From Takakia lepidozioides (lineage: Eukaryota > Streptophyta > Takakiopsida > Takakiales > Takakiaceae), in assembly GCA_030704615.1 (NCBI GenBank), contig CM060733.1, positions 8,432,001 through 8,496,000 of the forward strand: a stretch of DNA of 64,000 nt. The letters run 5' to 3'. The translations under genes were made by a program, and so were the position numbers. The notes beneath the pieces were generated by a model. It was not told the origin of the DNA. It saw only the letters and a program-made list of their open reading frames with translations, and made no database searches. This document shows, in pieces, positions 1 to 10,598 of the stretch. Each line of letters opens with the position of its first letter. The first letter of the stretch is position 1.

Positions 1-138
1 ATATTGCGGTTCAAAGCCTTACAATAGCTCCAGAAAGGCATCCTGCAGGGAGTACGCCCTTAATGTATTATGGCCAAGGGTTACAGCTGGTGGCATATCC
101 TTTGTCTTCATTTCTGATGTGTGTGTGCCTGGCCCCAG
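1..138 (+). other. Intron-like DNA before the first exon
   Basis: No coding signal is seen. The stretch ends in a pyrimidine/GT-rich run and an AG at 137-138, which fits the 3' end of an intron whose 5' part lies outside the window. Confidence 0.4.
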
Positions 139-432
139 CCCGAGAGCATGTATGAATCAATTGCTGAATGTCCAAGCAAAGCATTCTTATCAGAGAGACA
201 AATTTGGGATGAGGCACATGCACTTATCACACATAAAGAGAATCCTTTGAAGGAGCAGGAGCTGATGCCCAAAGTGGTAGGCCAAGAAGAGGAGGAAGCT
301 CCTATGTCAGTGACAAAGAAAAGAAAGCGTATGCTTGCATCCACTCCTGTTGATTCTGGTGGCCGCCGAATCCGACCTCGCCCTCTTGACACCAACCAAC
401 CCATTCATGTGTTTGTCGAAGGTCGTGATAAG
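139..432 (+). CDS. Internal exon of a nuclear gene, possibly Enhancer-of-polycomb-like (EPL1)
   Basis: This is a 98-codon phase-0 exon with an acceptor (GGCCCCAG) before 139 and a strong donor (AAG|GTGAGA) after 432. It encodes a charged acidic stretch, a basic KKRKR patch and then RRIRPRPLDTNQPIHVF. The RPRPLD core followed by a short hydrophobic segment resembles the start of the EPL1 domain of plant Enhancer-of-polycomb-like proteins (NuA4 histone acetyltransferase subunits), which begin with a similar R-x-R-x-LD motif. No partner exon is visible: about 50 bases downstream the sequence turns into PPR repeats, so the rest of the gene is either left of the window or lost. The exon itself looks intact. 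The EPL1 assignment rests on one short motif and is tentative; coding status is more secure than identity. Confidence 0.4.
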
Positions 433-479
433 GTGAGAACCTCTCTCTCCTCTGTGATGTGGGTTTCTTGTTGTTCTAC

Positions 480-2283
480 TTTGTCCCATGTGTGCATTGC
501 AATGCTTGTGCAAGCTTGGCAGCCCTTGAGAAGGGCAAAGAGGTGCATGGGGATATCATCAAAGCTGGAATTGTACCTAATGTCATTCTAAACACTGCCC
601 TGGCAGCTCTGGAAAGGGGGAAGGAGGTCCATGGTGACATCTTCAGAGCTGGAATTGTACCAAATGTCATTCTGAACAATACCCTAGTGGACATGTATGC
701 AAAATGTGGGTGCATCGAGGATGCAAAGGGAGTGTTCAACACTATGGCTGAACGAGATGGTGTCATGGAGTGCGATGCTTGCAGGGTATGCACAATAGGG
801 TCGTGGGATGGAAGCTTTGGAGACCTATGAGCAAATGATGGGGGAAGGGGTTCAGCCGGCCACATCACGTTTGTATGCATTGCAGGCCTGGCAGCCCTGG
901 AGAAGGGCAAAGAGGTGCATGGGGATATCATCAAAGCTGGAATTGTACCTAATGTCATTCGAAACACTACCCTAGCAGCTCTGGAAAAGGGGAAGGAGGT
1001 CCATGGTGACACCTTAAGAGCTGGAATTGTACCAAATGTCATTTTGAACAATACCCTAGTGGACATGTATGCAAAATGTGGGTGCATCGAGGATGCAAAG
1101 AGAGTGTTCAACACTATGGCTGAACGAGATGTGGTGTCGTGGAGTGCGATGCTTGCAAGGTATACACAGCAGGGATGTGGGATGGAGGCTTTGGAGACCT
1201 ATGAGCAAAAGATGGGGGAAGGGGTTCAGCCCGGCCACATCATGTTTGTGTGCATTGCAGGCCTGGCAGCCCTAATTTAAATCAGGCACCTCAACCATGA
1301 CCACAGCTTCTAAAAGAGGATCAAGAGAGGGAGTCCATAATGCCTCTTTTGGCTCTTCTAGGCATGTGAAGATGCTTTGTGAGGCAGGCATACTGAAAGA
1401 GGCTCTACAACCTTTAAACCAAGGAGCATTTCAGCAGATTCAGATATGTATGTCTGTCTCTTGCGTAAGTGCGTCAAGAAGCTGGAAAGCAGGTGCACAC
1501 TCACATTATCCAAAGTGGATTCACGCCAAGTGTTTTTCTCCTCAACACCCTTGTGAACATGTATGTTAAGTGCAGGAGCATCATGAATGCACACCGAGTG
1601 TTCAACGGAATGCCTCAACGAACTTTGATCACATTGAATATAATGTTGGCAGGATTTAACATGGGTGTGGTAGGAATGCTTTGGAGACCTATGAGCAAAT
1701 GTTGCGCGAAGGGCCGGTGAAGCCCAACCACATCACCTTTGTTGGTGTTTGCAATGCGTGTGCAAGCCTGGGAGCCCTGGAAAAAGGGAAAGAGGTCCAT
1801 GCTGACATCGTCAAAGCTGGAATTGTACCAGATGTCATCCTAAAACTGACAGGTTTGCCAAATGTGGGTGCATTCAGGATGCGAAGGGAGTATTCCACAC
1901 TCTGGCTGAACGAGATGTGGTGTCGTGGAACGCGATGCTTGCAGGGTATGCACAGCAAGGGTACGGGATGGAGGCTTTGGAGACCTATGATGGGGGCAGG
2001 GGTGAAGTGTAATCAGATCACGTTTGTGTGTGTTTGCAATGCTTGTGCAAGCCTGGCAGCCCTGGAAAAGGGCAAAGAGATCCATGGTGACATCATCAAA
2101 TCTGGAGTTGCACTTGATGTCATTCTGAACACTGCCCTGATGGACATGTATGCCAAATGTGGGTGCATTGAGGATGCAAAGGGAGTGTTCGACAGTATGG
2201 CTGAACGATATGTGGTGTCGTGGAGTGTGATGATTGCAGGGTATGCACAGCAAGGGCGCGGGATGGAGGCTTTGGAGACCTAG
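480..2283 (+). pseudogene. Rearranged PPR (PLS-class) repeat array, pseudogene
   Basis: Successive blocks encode typical plant PPR units: GKEVHGDIIKAGIVPNVILN, LVDMYAKCGCIEDAKGVFN and AERDVVSWSAMLA. PPR proteins of this class bind organellar RNA, usually for C-to-U editing. Reading frame changes occur near 760-870, 1270, 1460-1560 and 1850-1990, and stops follow at 828-830, 1278-1280 and 2281-2283, so no long protein is possible. A separate cassette at 1358-1720 (GKQVHTHIIQSGFTPSVFLL, then TLVNMYVKC) recurs at 20.7 kb and 56.5-57.3 kb. Between units the sequence jumps in register, as in duplicated and recombined repeats. The array begins about 50 bases after a splice donor of an unrelated exon, which suggests insertion or fusion. 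Organelle targeting and the N-terminus are absent. Confidence 0.85.
518..1240 (+). repeat. Direct tandem duplication, period about 373 bp, inside the PPR array
   Basis: The block beginning at 518 (TGGCAGCCCTTGAGAAGGGC) recurs at about 891 with few differences through the VDMYAKCG and AERD-coding parts. The duplication unit is larger than one PPR repeat and includes two GKEVHGD units fused by a short junction (LAALE). Confidence 0.75.
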
Positions 2284-2289
2284 GGGCAA

Positions 2290-2550
2290 ATGACGAGGAG
2301 AAGCTGTGGAATGAATACTTTTCTAACCCAGTCAATGGTGGGACAATCGAGGCGAACAAATTTCATGCTCCAGATTACCTATGATTCGTTGTGGAAGGAT
2401 AGGTACAAGAAACCTGCATGGATAGATGGTCAACTGGAAGCCGCAGCAGGAGCGACACAATTGATCAAATCAGGCACTGTTAATCAAGGCACCTTCTTCA
2501 ACACATTTCACCCTGTTTTCCCTCTTATCAGAATCGGCCCTCAATTTTCA
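2290..2550 (+). pseudogene. Non-PPR linker block of the PPR gene family
   Basis: This encodes a region with YKKPAWIDGQLEAAAGATQL and GTFFNTFHPVFPLIRIG. Related blocks occur at about 56.08-56.20 kb, 56.30-56.39 kb and 54.28-54.35 kb, always next to PPR or DYW material, so it is a recurring part of this gene family (coding, UTR or intron; not determined). No known domain is recognised. It lies between the PPR units and the DYW remnant, where E-type domains would be expected, but I do not see E-domain motifs. Confidence 0.5.
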
Positions 2551-2736
2551 TTATGAATTCTGCAAGTTAGCTGGTTGAGTGAACCTTTGATAGTTTGGAG
2601 TGACTTTGACATGAAATTGCCAATGTGACAACAAGAAAGTATCCAAAAACAGGTAACAGAGACGAGAAGTTGTGGAACTTTTCTGACCCCAGTCAATGGT
2701 GGGACAGTCGAGGTTTTGGGCTGATGAGCTGCAGGG

Positions 2737-2856
2737 ATGTCTCTCCATCTCGTGAAGAATCTTCGGGTGTGTGGTGACTGCCACACTGCCACCAAGTTTG
2801 TTTCGGAGTTGTTGGCCAAATGCAGTTGTAAGGAATATTGCACTCGATGGTTGTAA
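2737..2856 (+). pseudogene. DYW-domain remnant
   Basis: Reads MSLHLVKNLRVCGDCHTATK and then diverges, with a TAA at 2854-2856. The segment VKNLRVCGDCHTATKF is the conserved zinc-binding CxxCH region of the DYW cytidine-deaminase domain that ends many plant editing factors. The tail that should finish in the D-Y-W tripeptide is replaced by unrelated residues (CSCKEYCTRWL). The HxE catalytic part, normally upstream, is not present. Together with the array at 480-2283 this indicates a decayed DYW-PPR gene. Confidence 0.8.
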
Positions 2857-3150
2857 ATAGAGTCCTTCATTCTAGTAGTACCAGAACTGTAGTAGTACTA
2901 AAAAACTTCTGTCCTTGTGTCGGTTTGCTTAATTTTTTCTCTGCATTAGACTTTGAGGCATCCGCAGGGATGCTTGTCCAATTTGGAATTTTGTAATATG
3001 ATTTGCAGGACTTGTACAAGCCCCGTTGGCCTTCCATTCTATTTTCCCAAAAATATAATGAAAAATTTAAATCAATTAATAATCTTAATTTTGTAATTTT
3101 GTAATTTGTTTTATTAAAATTAAAAACATTATTCAATTTAATTATTTTAA

Positions 3151-3340
3151 AAATGACGTGTCAAATTCGCAGTGGCGCACGTGTCCATCCGGCACCTCTC
3201 CATGTAGACATCGCTCTGCAGACATATAGTCATATGATCCCTACACGAATGCGTGACGTGTCGCTTTCGCAGTGGTGCACGAGTTCCACTGAAGCCTCTC
3301 CATGTAGGCAACGCTCAGCAGACAATGTAGTCATATAGTT
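3151..3340. repeat. Two diverged tandem copies, period about 102 bp
   Basis: The units 3151-3236 and 3254-3340 share GACGTGTC, TTCGCAGTGG, GCAC, CCTCTCCATGTAG and GCAGACA followed by TAGTCATAT. AGTCATAT recurs again downstream to about 3530, like the subterminal repeats of some plant DNA transposons. Confidence 0.55.
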
Positions 3341-3429
3341 AGTCATATGTAAGTTATAGAGTTGTGACTACATCACTCCTTCTGCATGACTCCAGGTGCC
3401 ACGCACGCAGTCACGGCTATGACTTGCAA

Positions 3430-3552
3430 AACGCAGTCCTAAAGACTAGTTGCTATCACGCCGTTTTTTTCACTTCAGGTAGTCATGAACGCATATAGGA
3501 CTGAAAAAATAGTCATATTTGCAGTCATAAAAACGCTCATCTATTGTAGTGT
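3430..3552 (-). mobile_element. Possible terminus of a CACTA-type DNA transposon
   Basis: Read on the minus strand from 3552, the sequence starts CACTACAATAGATGAGCG, which matches the CACTA start of that superfamily, and is followed by repeated ATGACT/AGTCAT subterminal motifs. I could not find the opposite terminus or a 3-bp target duplication, so this may be a broken end or chance. Confidence 0.3.
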
Positions 3553-4670
3553 AACTACCTCGTAGCGAGAGCATGGGGGAATGTAGCGCTCAGAGTTAGC
3601 TCCAAGTGGAGTGAAAGAGACAACTCAAAACGTCATTAATATCAGCCGGCAGCTGGGATGGGGATGCGAAGTTAAGGGGCTGAGGCGGCGATAACACGCA
3701 TGAAATGATGAATGAGACAGGGCAGGTATAGGATGAACCGTATGGGATGTTGAGGTTGTCACAAAAGATCAGCGAAAAAGGCTTAAATGGATTTACCCAA
3801 ATCATAGAAAACCATACAAACCATGTGTTTAAAGTTTGAACTCCATTCACTCCTAGGGAGGCCCTTCTCCCTTCCCCCCTTTGAACTGACACGGTCCTCT
3901 GCAGCCCCTTAAACATTATATTAATGTAATATACAAATATTTTATAAATCTTTAGTCTAACCTCCACCTCGGAGTCTATGGCTCCAACATTATAGTTAGT
4001 AAGGTGTCTATTAGATTAAGTATAGTACAGATTGAAAATAAAACTCAAAAATCTAGATTAGATTTAGTAACGTCTCGACACCGAGCAGTAGACAAACCTT
4101 ATGCTTTTCATATTTACGAGTTCGTGTAATTGTTAACGTCGACAATCAGTTTGCATCTTTTGCTTGGGGATTGGTATGGCGTGAGCACAAAAAACAACGT
4201 CGCGAGAGCATGATTCAATGTTATTGGGTGATATGTATGCCAGCGGAAATACATAGAATAGACAGACATATGATCTTTATGCGTTGATAGGGTCTACATA
4301 GTGTCTAAATATTATTTTAAACATATAAATGAGCTTGAAAAGAAGAAACCTTTAAAAAAATAAAAAAAAATCCCCATTTTGCGGACGAAACCAAAGTTTC
4401 GCTAGCAAACCCAAGATGCGTTTGCGTTTCGCTGGCGAAATCCATTTTTTTGGGTGGTTCTTGGGGATGTTCTACACAAAATATTTTACCAAATGCCACA
4501 TTGTTTACTCTCGTTGTCCTTTGAGTTATGACCGATATATTTGTAGGTCTTTGTGCTCACGTGAGTTAAGCTTTAAATGATTAATTTCATAAGTTTTTTC
4601 GCGTGAGCACGGTTTTCAGATTGTTTCATAATTTTTCTTCGTGTGAGCACATTTTGGTTTCGCTATCGCA

Positions 4671-5041
4671 TATGTCATGGTTTTAGTTATGGTTAACTAG
4701 AATTACCTACTTCTAGTTAACTAAGACATTTTGGATATTTATATGTGCCTGTGTTGGGACTTCATTTGGTCTCATATGCCAAGTGAGGTGTCAAGCCTCA
4801 CTTGGGACATGGGGATGGGTTTTCCCCTTGTGAGGGTTGAGGAGGGCTCATCTTCTTGTAGTTGAGCCTCAATGAGTCTCTCCCACCTCCATAGCTCTAG
4901 GTATTGAGAGGGAGTGTGGTGAGGGCTTTGTAGGGTGGATTCCTTTAGCAAAGGTGCCCTTGGCTTGACTTAGTTTATGTGATTGAGTGGATTCATGAGT
5001 GGAGTGTTTCCATTGTGTGTTCACTTCCATTCTCACTACAA
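4671..5041 (+). repeat. LTR-like dispersed repeat, copy 1
   Basis: It starts TGTCATGGTTTTAG and contains AACTAGAATTACCTACTTCT and a CATATGCCAAGTGAGGTG segment. It is about 95% identical over roughly 370 bp to 14883-15250. The TG start suggests an LTR, but no flanking target duplication or internal retrotransposon genes are visible. Confidence 0.6.
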
Positions 5042-5885
5042 GAAGATCACCTTATGCTTGTGAGTGCGGAGTGTAATGATTAGTTTTAACACTTGTGTTG
5101 GTGTACACCAAGGAGTGAGAGAGCTAGGAAAGCTCAAGTATCTCACAAGGTTTGCAAGGTATTGTAAGGAGGAGTGTTTTTGCATTGCATCAAAGAGGTG
5201 GAGAGCTCAAGGAGAGAGCTCTTGAGTTACAAGACTTTGCAGAGGTGGAGAGCTTAAGGAGAAAGCTCTTGTATCACAAAGCTTGCATGGTTTTGCAAGG
5301 TAAGTGCTTGTATGTGCACTAAGGGTTTGAGAGCTTGGAAAAGAGTTCTTGCATCACAAGCAAAGCGTCTTGTGTGCGGAGAAGATAGACACTAGGGTTG
5401 CAAGAGCAAGCTGTAGTACTTGTTCATGGTGTGAAAGAGAAGCCAAAGAGCGGCACATGCTTGGGTTGGAAACACCATAGAAGGAGTACAATAAGGGTAA
5501 CTTGAGGAGCATTGAGTAGATCAAGAGAAGCTAAGAAGTGGTTGTTCTATCCATGGTGAAATGAAGCCAAGTGGGGCTTCATTTGGTTGACAAACAAACA
5601 AGCGAAGGCGGCGCTAAAATGGAGTGCTTTTGCTAGTTCTATGAGTTCTGGGATTGCTCTTGGTGAAGCAAGTGATTGACCAAGCAAGTGGCGCATTGTG
5701 TGGAGTATGCTTTCCAAGGGGATTTGCTATTCTATCGGTTATCAACCATCGACCATCAGCCATCAGTGTGACGTGGATGCGGAAGCGGCGGCCACGTCTC
5801 AATTTATAATTTTTTCTCGGGCTGCCCGTAATTGTATGATTCCATTTGACAAGAACATTAATGAAAAATGATAAGGGATTGTTCT
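5042..5885 (+). other. Non-coding purine-rich continuation of the LTR-like repeat
   Basis: Degenerate repeats of GGTGGAGAGCT(C/T)AAGGAGA and TTGCAAGGT occur at about 5150-5300. No coding potential is seen. It may be the leader or 3' part of the same retroelement; copy 2 at 15250 lacks it. Confidence 0.4.
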
Positions 5886-6240
5886 GACAAGCCACCTTTG
5901 GCTACCGAAGGTGGAGGCTGAGCGGGAGTACATAAAGGTAACAACGAAATAAATGGATGTCGAAAAAAAACAACAACATGAGATATGGGCTTCTAAGAAA
6001 TAAGCAGGACAAAGCTTTTGGGGCATAGGAGATAATTTGTAAGAGACCACCTTCAGATGACGAAGGTGGCTAAAAAATAGAAGGGTTGCAAAAAAGATAA
6101 CTTATACTCAAGGAAGATGGGGGCAGAAGATTAAGAAAGTGTAGACAATGTCACCTTTAGGAAATAAAGGTACGGCACATGATGTAGAAAAAGAGGATGG
6201 TGTACATCATAAAACCATATGATCCGATACGACGAAGGTG
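5886..6240. repeat. Cluster of ACCTTC/GAAGGT hairpins
   Basis: Short inverted repeats of the form CCACCTT-(8-9 nt)-GAAGGTGG occur at 5891-5913 and 6047-6069, with a looser pair at 6150-6240. The same hairpin type recurs inside the intron of the adjacent MULE-like gene (8341-8367, 8399-8426, 8445-8465) and just upstream of it (10906-10928, 10999-11021). The distribution ties the hairpin to this element. Confidence 0.65.
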
Positions 6241-6545
6241 GAATGGGGTGCGAGGGAAAATCAATGGCCATAATAGGAGCCAATATTGCTTCATAATGAA
6301 ACGAGATATGAAAAGAAACCTCATTCTATAATAGCAATAAAAAATATACAAATACGCCGTGCACAAATTCACAATGCGCAAGTACTTTCTGCTCAAAAAA
6401 TACGTTCATAGGATGTTTTAGAGAAACAGAAAAATTGAAATACTCTTTAAGGGCCAAGTTGGAGGAGTCTGAGATAGCTAGGAAAACATCTGCCTCTATT
6501 CTTCTCCTGAGCAAAGTGATACTGCCGGTGAGAACTTCCCGGAAA
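6241..6545. other. No gene seen; 3' flank of MULE-like copy 1
   Basis: No coding pattern stands out on either strand. It lies just past the last recognisable coding part (SWIM finger) of the minus-strand element and may be its 3' untranslated or subterminal region. Confidence 0.35.
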
Positions 6546-6735
6546 TCATTTCTCTCTGCTGAGTAGGCTGGCCAATTCAGGCTCACTAAGTGTCGGATAA
6601 TGCATCAATGGGGTATAGTCAGATTGACCACCCAAGATGACAAGCATGACAAAAAATATGTGCTTGCAAGGAAGGTATCCTTCTCTGGCTCTCCTCTTAT
6701 GTTGATCAAAAGCTTCACATGTACAGGAGGGAGAC
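6546..6735 (-). pseudogene. MULE-like copy 1: SWIM zinc finger
   Basis: PSCTCEAFDQHKRRAREGYL then PCKH gives the CxC-xn-CxH pattern of SWIM fingers that follow MULE cores and bind nucleic acid or protein. It is one base out of frame with the upstream region. No continuation past 6546 was recognised. Confidence 0.65.
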
Positions 6736-8066
6736 ATCATAAGTCAGTCCACGCTCAAAAGAATTTGGGGTATTGATTGTATAAACTCGACCCAATCCCT
6801 GACCAATGTCAAAAAATTTCAGCACGGTTGCTCCACAGGATGCAACTTTTGCAATATTCGCTTTAGCCTTTTTTGAGAGTGGTTCATATCTTTGAACTCT
6901 CCATCCATTGCATTCTTTGCAAGCTATGGAATTGGATGAATGGGGCCCACTAACAACTAATGGTTGTGTGGGTTTGTCCAGGCCTACATGAGACGTAGGA
7001 CGGATTGCAGAGGGTTTAGACATCCTCATACATGCAAAACCCTCGGGAACAAGACGGAATCCAGCAGATGTTAGTATGTCCATCTCAATCTGCGTTAAAT
7101 CGGTTCCCTTAGCAACCGGCCAAACCGAAGGAACGTTCCCAGGCTGGGCAACATTGTGCGACACACAAGGACCTGCGGCATGACTTACGTCATCTCCACA
7201 GAACCAAAACAACTTTTGAACCGCATGATTCATTACGGGAGGATGGTTCCAACCAAGGAAATTTGGAGCAGGAATTCCAGAAGTGGAACCTTTAGGAAGA
7301 ATTCTTCTCATGCAATGCCTTCCTTGCTTATCTGCACCACAATACTGTATAGCTGTTCGCCGGGTTGTACGTTCGATCTTCCATCTTTCTCGAGGATGAG
7401 TTGTTTCACGTATAAACTGTCCATGTTGCTTAGGAAGCTCTTGGACAAAAGAAAATATACATTTGGAAGGTGCGGAACTTGTAGATCCAAGATTCTTTTT
7501 TTCTGAAATAGCACCTCTCTTAGACTCAGACGTCGTGGAATCAGATTCGTCAATGAGGATTGGTTTGATCCTCATGGTCCCGGGCACAACATTTGAGTGT
7601 ATATCCTTCGCCGGCGAACCCGCGTGGAGTTACACTTCCGACATTTTCTATTTTGAGATTTATATCAGGCCTCCATGAGGAATTGGGATCCTGTGTCTTA
7701 CATATTCCCACTTTTATCCGTACTCTGCGGGTTCTTCTGTCTCCCTCCAAGTGGTCGCCATGGGTATGCAAAGGAGAACCGGCAATAATGCCCTTCAAAG
7801 AAGATCCCATTTTCTTCGCAGTTTTCGCCTTCAGAGCTTCCCTGCAAAGCAACTCAACAGCATCCGATCCTACACCAGCCTCCCATCCATTTTGAAGATT
7901 GATTTCCTCCCCAGTCTGCATCAAAGCCCATACAATGAATCTCTAGTGGTCTCAACCAAATCCTTCTTACTAGGACCGGAGCCTTTCTTCCATTTAGCAT
8001 GCACAGATTCAGCCATAGTCGTATTTGGTATTCCAGCAGCCGCATCTGGATCCATCCGCTACAACG
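6716..8066 (-). pseudogene. MULE-like copy 1: C-terminal region
   Basis: Encodes MAESVHAKWKKGSGPSKKDL, a GSPLHTHGDHLEGDRRTRR segment, KLFWFCGDDVSH, EMDILTSAGFRLVPEGF and CKECNGWRVQRYEPLSKKA, ending RVYTINTPNSFERGLTYDVS. Copy 2 aligns segment by segment (NLAETVHNIW, GSPLQSRVPHLEGEE, KFWFCPDDMA, SMLEEGGFRL). One-base shifts near 7920 and 7590 break the frame. The function of this region is not known; it leads directly into the SWIM finger. Confidence 0.65.
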
Positions 8067-8189
8067 TTCCCATCTCATTAGAATGGATCTTGAAAATTTA
8101 CCTAAATTGTCTACACATATACAGCAAATGCAATGTGGAAAATTTTGTTACATCTTCACTGATGCATGTTCAACAGCACTTGCGTGAGC

Positions 8190-8608
8190 TGATGTGAAGT
8201 CATCGCAATTTTACAAGTGCATTGTATCGGTGAAGGCAGGTGACTTATTCCTGATTTAATTTTCAGTCAAGAGGACCATATTGACGTGAGTATTCTACAA
8301 TATACAAGCCCAAGGTTACTTAAATTTTATGCATATTTGACTACCTTCGGCCAACGAAGGTATACCCAAAATCGTTCTCCAAATTTTATGCAAATTTGAC
8401 TACCTTCGTTCAACGAAGGTATACCCAAAATCGTTCTGAAAGATACCCACCGAAGGTGGGTAGTAGAGTGTACCAAATTGAGATTCTCAACAAATTATCG
8501 TGCCACAGCATACATTAGTCATTATCAAAAAAAAAATTAGAGAAAAAAACATAATCATAAATGGTGGAGAAGACGTACATAGCGCATAAAGTTCCCCCAC
8601 ATCCGATA
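8190..8608 (-). other. Intron-like DNA with hairpins inside MULE-like copy 1
   Basis: The coding match to copy 2 stops near 8570 (donor-like GTACGT on the minus strand) and resumes near 8066 after an acceptor-like TTGTAG. Copy 2 has a clear GT-AG intron of 88 nt at about the same point. Three ACCTTC/GAAGGT hairpins lie in this intron. Confidence 0.5.
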
Positions 8609-9405
8609 TCACACATGCCACCATGAAATCCAACTCTCCAGCGCGCTCGAGCAAATTTTTTTGGGACAATTTGCTTCATTCTCCCACCATGATGTTAGTT
8701 TGTCGTAAGCAACATCAGCTTGGCTCTCCGTAGTAGCATCTTTCCATGCTTTGCATAGAATAATATGTTGTTGTTGATGGCCGATCGGGATAAGTGTTTT
8801 CGTATGGGATTGAACTGATTGAGCCCAGTGAAATGCACATGACCGTTCTTTGCCCTCAAGTGGAATACCAGGGCCAACACCAAACACTGACCTGACAACT
8901 CTGAAATTGGCCATGGCGTTATCAGCCATGAATCCACAAAAATTTGCTTTGTCCATGCCCTTGGAGGCAAAGGACGTTGTTCATCATGTTCCACATTATC
9001 ATCTGACATTCCATGTCCTCGCCCTTCATTTCGCATATTGCAATGGTTTGAAGACTATGAGCATGTGGATTGTATACGTGGCAAGCCATGGTGGTCCAAC
9101 CGTTGGTCAATTTTTTGACATGGTCAAACATTACCCAACAATGGCCTAGATCACCTCCTCGCCGCATCCTGTTGATGAGATCCACCCCAGAGGCTGGGCC
9201 AGTGGTGGACATCTTGAATACATAGCAGTCGTCACTTGCAGAGCCCTGACCTGGGAATCGACTACCATGAATGTAGTCATATCCGCATAGTCGCTTCAGA
9301 GTCAACAATCCTTCCATTTCTCCGGCATGAAGTAATCCAGACTTGGCATTGTATACAAGATTTCGTACATTACTTGACTTGGTGAGGGAAGCAGCGACAT
9401 CTATT
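8609..9405 (-). pseudogene. MULE-like copy 1: DDE transposase core
   Basis: From about 9405 the minus strand encodes GLLTLKRLCGYDYIHG, CWVMFDHVKKLTNGWTTMAC, FMADNAMANFRVVRSVFG and KERSCAFHWAQSVQSH. MFD and the MADNA aspartate are the likely first two catalytic acids; the C-x2-H-W motif after them matches the conserved C/H of MULE cores. A frameshift near 8950 separates the first and second aspartate parts. A helical region follows (ILCKAWKDATTESQA, then TSWWENEANCP and SWISWWHV). Copy 2 lacks exactly this core but keeps the helical region. Confidence 0.7.
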
Positions 9406-9934
9406 GCTCATTGGAGCTGAACATCTGTGAGTGTATTCTCTGGATTGGACTCATCTTTTGAACGTATAATGTCGAATAGTAGTTCTGTCCCACTTCTAGC
9501 TGGACAGAACTTGTGCCGCCACCATGATTCTTCACAACCTCTTCGCCCACTACAACTTTAATTTCATTTGCAATTCCTCTACATGGTGATGGACATGTGG
9601 AATGCGAATGGTGTCCACAGTGCACTGCTGCTTTAGAGGACATGACCCCCTTCATGGGAACAACGTACCACAGTTTTGCGCGACAAGCACCTGTGCATAT
9701 GGGGGGCAATTTGCAGTGCGCACATAGGAAAGTATCCTTTGGAGCATTCTGACCAACTCTGCAGGGATCCTTCGACTTTCCCACAAAATTGCTGGAATTC
9801 CGAGAGTTCACTCGCAACAGATGTGGGCACAAATCATTCTTGCATTCAAAAGCTCCTGCACAAACAACATATTGAAGGATGAACTCTGGCAAGGACACAC
9901 AGGATGTAGACTTTGTGTGCACAGGGGTGGCCAT
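9401..9934 (-). pseudogene. MULE-like copy 1: cysteine/histidine-rich zinc-binding region
   Basis: Contains CAGAFECKNDLCPHL, FLCAHCKLPPICTGAC and HCGHHSHSTC, that is, several CxxC/CxnC pairs and an HxxHxH motif. The same layout in copy 2 (VGHCKCLNTSCP, FVCRFCKLAPSCVSVC, HMGTHEHP) supports a conserved zinc-binding, probably DNA-binding, module upstream of the transposase. A stop at 9401-9403 comes from a frame change: the neighbouring frame continues without interruption into the transposase core. Confidence 0.65.
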
Positions 9935-10598
9935 CGTGCTTCATGTCCATGCCAATCAAACCACCGCACTTATCTTTAGATTGGTCCTCATTGTATGGCA
10001 ACTCAAAGACAATGTCACCATCAAAATCTGATGGCAGGTACTCTACTACCTCGTGCCAAAATGCTGAAAAGTTATGTGAGGCTATCCCAAGACCTCGTGG
10101 CAAAGAAAGCAACCGTTGCATTATAGATGAAGGGACTGGTAAAGAGCATCGGCGGTCTTTGCTGTCTGTTGATAGAGGAAATTTTACGCTTTTTGTCCTA
10201 CTAGATTCTTCACCCCCAGAGGACAATAACACGGTTTGAACGTCATTGCCGTCCTGTTGAACTCTTGATTGTTGCAACCTACTTCCTCTCACAATGTAAT
10301 CCAAATTGTCAGCTGGATCCAAAATCCAAACCCTGAGTTCTCCATTCCGAATCTCGTTGTCCAACAAAACTGAGTCTATATCAGCAGGCTGTGGTCCAGT
10401 ACCTGATAGATTAGAAGCAATACCCTCAACATAAATGGAATTGCGTTTAAATCCAAATCGATCACATAAGAAAGCCTCGGCAACCTCACATAGTCCATTG
10501 CTCTTTGCAAGCACTTTCACTCTTGTACCTTTTGAGTAGGAAGAAGATACAATGGCAAAGAGTCTCAAGTGAACAAATTGCGTATGTGTATGTTCCAT
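9846..10598 (-). pseudogene. MULE-like copy 1: N-terminal region
   Basis: This is the largest single open segment of copy 1 (about 250 codons). Coding similarity to copy 2 is clearest from the NGELRVWILDP part to YLPSDFDGDIVFELP and GMDMKHDGHP near its end; copy 2 has the equivalents RKWRVLPGRYRVLG, LAEFDGDILFELN and GMDKKHDGHP. A possible acceptor (CTACTCAAAAG|GT) at about 10535 means the first residues may be intronic. No known domain is recognised. The frame is lost directly after DGHP, where the next frame continues into the zinc region. Confidence 0.65.

Larger units (their letters stand above)
2857..4670. other. Intergenic DNA, AT-rich
   Basis: No convincing gene. It contains a short tandem duplication at 3151-3340 and a possible CACTA-type transposon end near 3552. 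The rest (3553-4670) has several short A/T tracts and no coding pattern. Confidence 0.5.
6546..10598 (-). mobile_element. MULE-like DNA transposon gene, copy 1 (decayed)
   Basis: On the minus strand, from 10.6 to 6.5 kb, there are an N-terminal region, a cysteine-rich zinc region, a DDE-type transposase core and a C-terminal region ending in a SWIM zinc finger. This order and the CxC...CxH finger are typical of Mutator-like (MULE) transposases, which cut and paste DNA in the nucleus. Frameshifts occur near 9915, 9405, 8950, 7920, 7590 and 6725, so it cannot make a full protein. A second, diverged copy lies on the plus strand at 29.0-31.5 kb; matching segments in the same order are the main evidence for the element's extent. 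Terminal inverted repeats were not identified. Confidence 0.75.

Noticed and set aside
476-1114. Long minus-strand open frames through the PPR arrays (also 1840-2289, 57226-57621)
   Set aside because: They are the reverse complement of clear PPR coding repeats and have no motifs of their own.
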